Below, one piece after another: positions 59,601 to 64,000 of a stretch of DNA of 64,000 bases. Location: assembly GCA_015039315.1 (NCBI GenBank), contig WIDE01000007.1, positions 558,327 to 622,326 on the forward strand, read 5' to 3'. The notes under the pieces were generated by a model that searched no databases, had not been told where the DNA came from, and saw only the letters and a list, made by a program, of their open reading frames with translations. This DNA comes from Clavulina sp. PMI_390. Taxonomy: Eukaryota; Basidiomycota; Agaricomycetes; Cantharellales; Hydnaceae. The position numbers were made by a program, and so were the translations under genes. Every line of letters starts with the position of its first letter. Within the stretch, counting starts at the first letter, position 1.

Positions 59601-61303
59601 ACTGGCCGCTGCTTTTATTATATAGAGAGAAATAGAGCTCAGCTGTCTCTCCAGGTGCACAAGGAGATGCGACGAATGCACGAAGCTCGAAAAATATGTG
59701 GAAGAATGATGCAGGAGAGGATGAAGGGGTATTCGATGGGACAGGCGGAGGGGTATTCGAGACAGGAGATTTGCCTTTCGCAGAAGATGGAGGAAGTGGA
59801 AAGGGAGGCAGAGAGAGTCTTGGATTGGTAGGCATAGGAGCATTCAACGCGGACGACTTGCCAATGCTGGTCGCCGCAGAAGGATCTTGGTTGACATATG
59901 CCAGAGAAGCTTGCAGAGCATACATTCGTGGAGCGCTCATCCAGCTTCGGGGGTCTGGCTCATGTTCGTTGTCAGAGTCGACAGTGACAAGTGCTCCAGT
60001 CGTCGGATGACGAACGATGATGTCGAGTCCTTGGGCTACGTTACCTTGGACGAGACGGATAACACAGTCGCGGCGGAGTTTGGCCATCTCCTCCGTACTC
60101 AAGGCTTGGGAGAGAAGTTGACGTCGCCCAAGGTGGAGTGCTTCGATGTGACCCTTGACAACCTCGAATAGCCGATAGTCACGAGCTTGCAGGTGCTTGA
60201 ACATCAACGGGTGCCATTCGCGCAGGGCAGAGGCGATTTCGTCGACAAGAGGCTGCGCTGAACCAGCAGTGGTTTCGTCAGAGGACTTGACTGATGGTCT
60301 CGGCGGAGGTGGCTTCTCAACCTCGCGCGAACCCCCCTGGGCGATGGGCGTGAGAGGGGCGCCATCCTCTAAACCTGTGAGCGGCTGTGATCGAGCAATT
60401 CGAGGACCACGAGGGCTACGGGTTCGCACGCCAGAGAGGCGGTCCGGCCCCGGTCCCTCTGGCTCCTCGCGCAGAGTCTCCATTGCTCCTGGGACCCCGA
60501 GACTACTCCCGGAGTGGCCAACGTCAAAGTGACCTTGGACCATGCGGGCATAGACGTCTGCTAACCGCCCTTCGGCGTCTGCCAAGTGATCGCGAATATG
60601 GACATGGCTGGCTGGAAATATTCCCATCGCGACATCTGCAGCGAAACGTGACCGAGGTATGAGTATATTTGCTGTAGATCAATCTTCCCCCAAACGGGCG
60701 CACCTGGCTCGTCCAAGGATGAATTCGAAGACGTCAATATGGGGAGTGATAGAGAGCCATCTGGGACTTGGAAGGAAGTCTTTGGAGTGTGTGATGATGA
60801 GACGACGTATCTAATTGAAGAAACAAGCCACATTTATAGGAGGTGTTAGCTCATCCACGCTATTCTAGCTGTGCGCGAGAAAGCAAGGCTCTGACGACAC
60901 ACACGTAGAGCGCGCACGCCATGAGAGGGTAGAAAAAGACTCACCCGCGATACCAGACGATGCCGTTCCTGTTCTCGGGAACCAACTTCTCGAAAGCATA
61001 AACCTCATCTCCAATCTCGAGTGTTGCCTGGTCAGAGAGTTGGTCGGCGCTTTCTGGCGAGTCGGTCTCGGGCTCCTCGCGCAACGTGCCCAAGCCATTC
61101 ATCCCATTCTGATGGCCGTTGAGACGAGATTGACGCTTGGAAGGCTTCGAGGGTGTCAACGGATAGGTCACGAATCCGTATGCGATGGAAGGCAACGACT
61201 CCCAAGCACGAGGGCCAGGGCGCGCTGACGACGTAGACGCGCTCAGCCCAGTATTTAGGGAGCCAAAGCCGGTCGTCGCATGGGGAGAATACCCAGGAGC
61301 CAT
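53656..61303 (-). CDS. DCK1: DOCK-family guanine nucleotide exchange factor with SH3 domain
   Basis: DOCK180-type proteins activate Rac/Cdc42 GTPases and steer actin growth, with an ELMO partner. Start at ATG 61303. Order: an SH3 domain (YGFVTYPLTPSKPSK, then LEIGDEVYAFEKLV, GIVWYRG, GIFPASHVHIRDH), a long helical region, a DHR-1/C2-like lipid-binding domain (NELYIKLWSGEFYIASNTTT, SMIFYRNSSPTFGELVKFII, CHIFFTFRHRSTKEKGDP), a large armadillo-like helical stretch, and a C-terminal DHR-2 catalytic domain (RELPDGDEFLDDKVIATLRL, YPSYFRVSFYGDFPTALKKQ, PFIYRGYDWEKFADFCDRM, HVRVDEISPIESALLDVTEK, LDAHPNLESAVVDLRSSIDQ). A Ser/Asn/Gly-rich tail ends at 53656. This is the full plan of a DOCK protein, about 7.6 kb with many introns. 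Exon borders in the middle were not all fixed. Confidence 0.9.
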
Positions 61304-61683
61304 TCGACTCCACAAAAAGCTGTCAGACTTTGTGTGGTCGTTCCTGGTTCACGATCGTAAATGCAACGACAGCAGTGCGAAACGATAGGGATGGCGTGCG
61401 CGGCGCAGCCGGCTTCTAGACCGTTCGAGTCGGCGGTGCGAGACGCGCGAGGCGGCGAAGGAAAGTCGGGAGTCAACCTTGACAGGGCCTATATGAGCCT
61501 CTCAAAGAGTTTGGCTGTTAAGGTTCAGCGGCCTGGTCACGTGATGAGTCGATCTGCGCGAGCCATTGATGCAATGAATTTTTCATTGAAACGCAACGTG
61601 CAAAGGTCCCTATAGCACCCGTGGAAATCATAATCGACTTGCTCTCCAGCCGAATCTATGCGAAACAAGCGACGATGTATGTA

Positions 61684-63702
61684 TCAAACAGGCAGGAGCA
61701 CTCGACTATCGATCGGTACAGACGTCTGGGGTAAGTGCTGCTGTCCCAGCGACTCGGAATCAGATGGTGGCACAGCATCAGTGTCGCTTGTGGGAACCTC
61801 ATGGTGAACAGTACCAGTAGCCGCCGCTAACACGACTTGTTCCTCCTCTTCCTCCTTCGGCGCCGCGCGTTGATCCCGTCCGCCTTCCGCAACCAACAAT
61901 GAACCAAAGTCGGCCGGCGCCGTCAAAGGAGCGTCCGGGCGATCAGCAAGAGCACGCTCCACCTCCGTCATTATATCTGCACCTCGAGTTGAGATGTCGT
62001 CAAACGCTTCATAACCCTTGGCTTGGGCCAGTCGTTGCTTGAAATCTCTGAGCGAGGCCTTGCGACCGACTATCGAATCGTTGCTGGTCCCCGGAGAAGA
62101 GAATTGTGAGAGACAATGCTTCGAGTTTCCCCACGGATTATTGATGTATCGTGCCTAGGAGATCAAAAATGAGAGCCACTCCCCGAGCGGGAATGTGAGA
62201 ACCGACTGCTTACAAGGGAGATGTAGGCGGGTGCTAATACAGACTCTGCATCAACCAGAGGCCCAGGAGCAAAACAGGAAAGATTTTTCTCAGCCGCAGT
62301 GGCGATCATGACCGAGTGGGCTCCTAGACCGGTTATGTATGAGTTAGTATACAATAGTCCATCACATGGATCAGCGCAGCGACACAATGCATCGACTTGC
62401 CGCGGGAAAAGAAATACATGTACCTGTTACATCGCGGAGACGCACTGCGTCATCTCTGCTCAAACAATCGCCATTCGCAATCACCGGAATCCCCAGCCCC
62501 ATCTCCTCCACACACTCGACGATCTCTCGTAGTCGGTGAATCAGTGCGCTCTCTCGCTTGCGCATCTCCTTCGTTCGGCAGTGGACCGTGAGACAGCTGA
62601 TTCCAGTTGATACGATCCTGCGTACGAGCGCCAAAGTGTCTTCTTGCGAAGGAAGCATCCGGATCTTTGCAGATACGGCAATACTCTGTGGAAGCGAGCT
62701 CCGAAGCTTCACCAGGATATCGCACAGAAGATCAGGGGTAGATAGCAAGTTGGCGCCCATGCCTGCGTGAGTTGAAAAGGGCTTCGGACAGCCGCAGTTG
62801 AGTTCCACGCCTGACTCACCGAAGTAGGCGAAACGAAAAGAGCGAGAGAGGGCGCGAGACAATATTAGCAAGGCACCGATGAACCATGAACGAATAGAAA
62901 AAATAAGCGGCCCGGTCCCAGCGAGGTGGTATAAGCGTTCGAGGAGACTTACCCGACACATCTTGTGCGACGATCATAGCCGATTGCGCTGCAAGGTCCG
63001 GGTTGGCAGATCCAACTTGATAGATGAGATACGGTTTCTCGATCGGATGCGTGGACCAGATAGGCTTTCCGGCCTTTTCGTAGGTGATCACACCGGTGGC
63101 ATCTGATAGGTTGGGTGAACAACTGAACATCAATCGACATGCCAACGATCGACCTCAAGGCTGTACAGCAGTCATTCTAGGACAAGAGGCGGGCGACTAA
63201 CCGTCTACTACCCGAGAGCAACCAATCATGCCTCGATCGACAATCTCAGGGCCCCAAACAAGGTCTGCACCATACTTGAGAGCGAGTAGCCGGCTCGGTA
63301 CTGAACCGGAGCGCAAGGATTCAAGCAAGCACACGTGAGATCTTATCAGCCTAGTCTTAAGGGGCTTATTCAAATGATGGTAGGCTTACAAGTCCCAGAA
63401 CGGACCATTGGGGCCAGTACGACCCCATTCCGATAGTTGAGTTTAGACTTCTCAGTAGAAGTGGGAGTATCAACAGAGGTGGCGGAGTGCTCGACAGGAA
63501 TCGATGTTCCATCTGAGATTTTTTGACGCTTCGCTGGATGGACAGCTGGCGACGGACTTCGTCGAGTAGCGATGGAAGGCATAGTATTAAGGGGACGCAG
63601 TCCAGGTAATGAAGGGATGGCAAAAAATCTCGGGGCGGCAGAGATAATCCTATTTGATAAGAAACCTGGGTTTTTCGATAACACGGAGCGCCCTAAAAGC
63701 AT
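61684..63702 (-). CDS. DUS2: tRNA-dihydrouridine synthase of the Dus2/SMM1 type
   Basis: Dus2 reduces uridine 20 in the D-loop of tRNAs, using FMN and NADPH. The first ATG, 63702, begins MLLGRSVLSKNPGFLSNRII, Arg-rich like a mitochondrial presequence; another ATG about 40 codons on (MPSIATRRSPSP) could start a cytosolic form. The flavin barrel begins NGVVLAPMVRSGTVPSRLLA and LKYGADLVWGPEIVDRGMIG. The active-site region is ELNCGCPKPFSTHAGMGANL with the catalytic Cys in GCP, then VSAKIRMLPSQEDTLALVRR, ISCLTVHCRTKEMRKRES and GIPVIANGDCLSRDDAVRLR. The C-terminal part has RYINNPWGNSKHCLSQF, typical of Dus2. A Glu-rich tail ends at 61684. Several introns. Confidence 0.9.
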
Positions 63703-64000
63703 GCACTGAGGACGCTGAGTCACAGAGTTTCGGGTAGGTATATTTGCCTTTGCTGCCGTTTGTTTTGCAACCAAACACTTGGCCTCCAAGTCTGGAAACC
63801 ATGTTCGTAATTTCGAGTTTGGAAGCGCACTATCGCTGGTGGTTCTTACTAAAAACCGCCAATATATTGTAGTGCGGATCTTATTCCTGACACTTCATAT
63901 CAAATCGAGAAGCTCTGCTGTAATTACAGAGCGTAGGGCAACCTCGAGTAATATTGTTCAAGGCGTGTGGTCTTCTATAAGATCGTAAGAGTTGGTCCAC
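63703..64000. other. right edge, no gene seen
   Basis: Holds the DUS2 promoter. A short plus-strand frame at 63779-63988 has no match. Confidence 0.4.

Noticed and set aside
1..64000. transposons, terminal repeats, tRNA genes, rRNA and CRISPR arrays
   Set aside because: No transposase or reverse-transcriptase frame, no long terminal or inverted repeats, and no tRNA-like B box with a cloverleaf was seen; the repeats present are gene duplications.

Overview
The window is nuclear DNA from a filamentous basidiomycete. Genes lie on both strands and are cut by many short introns of about 45-90 nt with GT-AG ends. It carries STE3-type pheromone receptors, a HAC1/Cib1-like bZIP gene, Zn2Cys6 regulators and many F-box genes. 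The pattern suits Agaricomycetes, perhaps the Cantharellales (Rhizoctonia/Ceratobasidium group); that placement is inference from gene style and no marker was compared.

Layout. 1-5560: a zinc-finger protein and two F-box/LRR-like paralogues, the first truncated. 5676-8242 (minus): the cyclosome subunit Apc8/Cdc23. 8946-13383: two tandem STE3-like seven-helix receptors with identical intron positions and an 89-nt identical tract. 13776-15074: peroxin PEX14. 16274-17552: a HAC1/XBP1-type bZIP gene whose activation domain lies in another frame from the zipper, as expected if IRE1-type splicing is needed. 18374-35179: an expanded accessory block of F-box genes (two paralogous on plus, one divergent on minus) and four tandem Zn2Cys6 regulators on minus, with decayed F-box relics between units and an 861-nt N gap inside the repeats. 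36380-39243: two convergent spliceosome genes, Tat-SF1/CUS2-like and U2AF35. 39408-46710: two large disordered nuclear proteins. 47296-63702: an HbrB-type TORC2 subunit, a nucleoplasmin-like protein, ARPC4 of the Arp2/3 complex, a DOCK-family GEF with an SH3 domain, and the tRNA dihydrouridine synthase DUS2.

Functionally, the right-hand third is housekeeping, with three actin/polarity genes (HbrB, ARPC4, DOCK) within 14 kb. The accessory core is the F-box + Zn2Cys6 block: an F-box gene facing a regulator has been copied, the F-box partner has decayed in some units, and the regulators stay apparently intact with a palindrome exactly 31 nt upstream of each visible start codon. The best candidates for new biology are the out-of-frame HAC1-like gene and this expanding block. 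Gene models were spliced by eye; single exon ends may be wrong where no family match fixes them.
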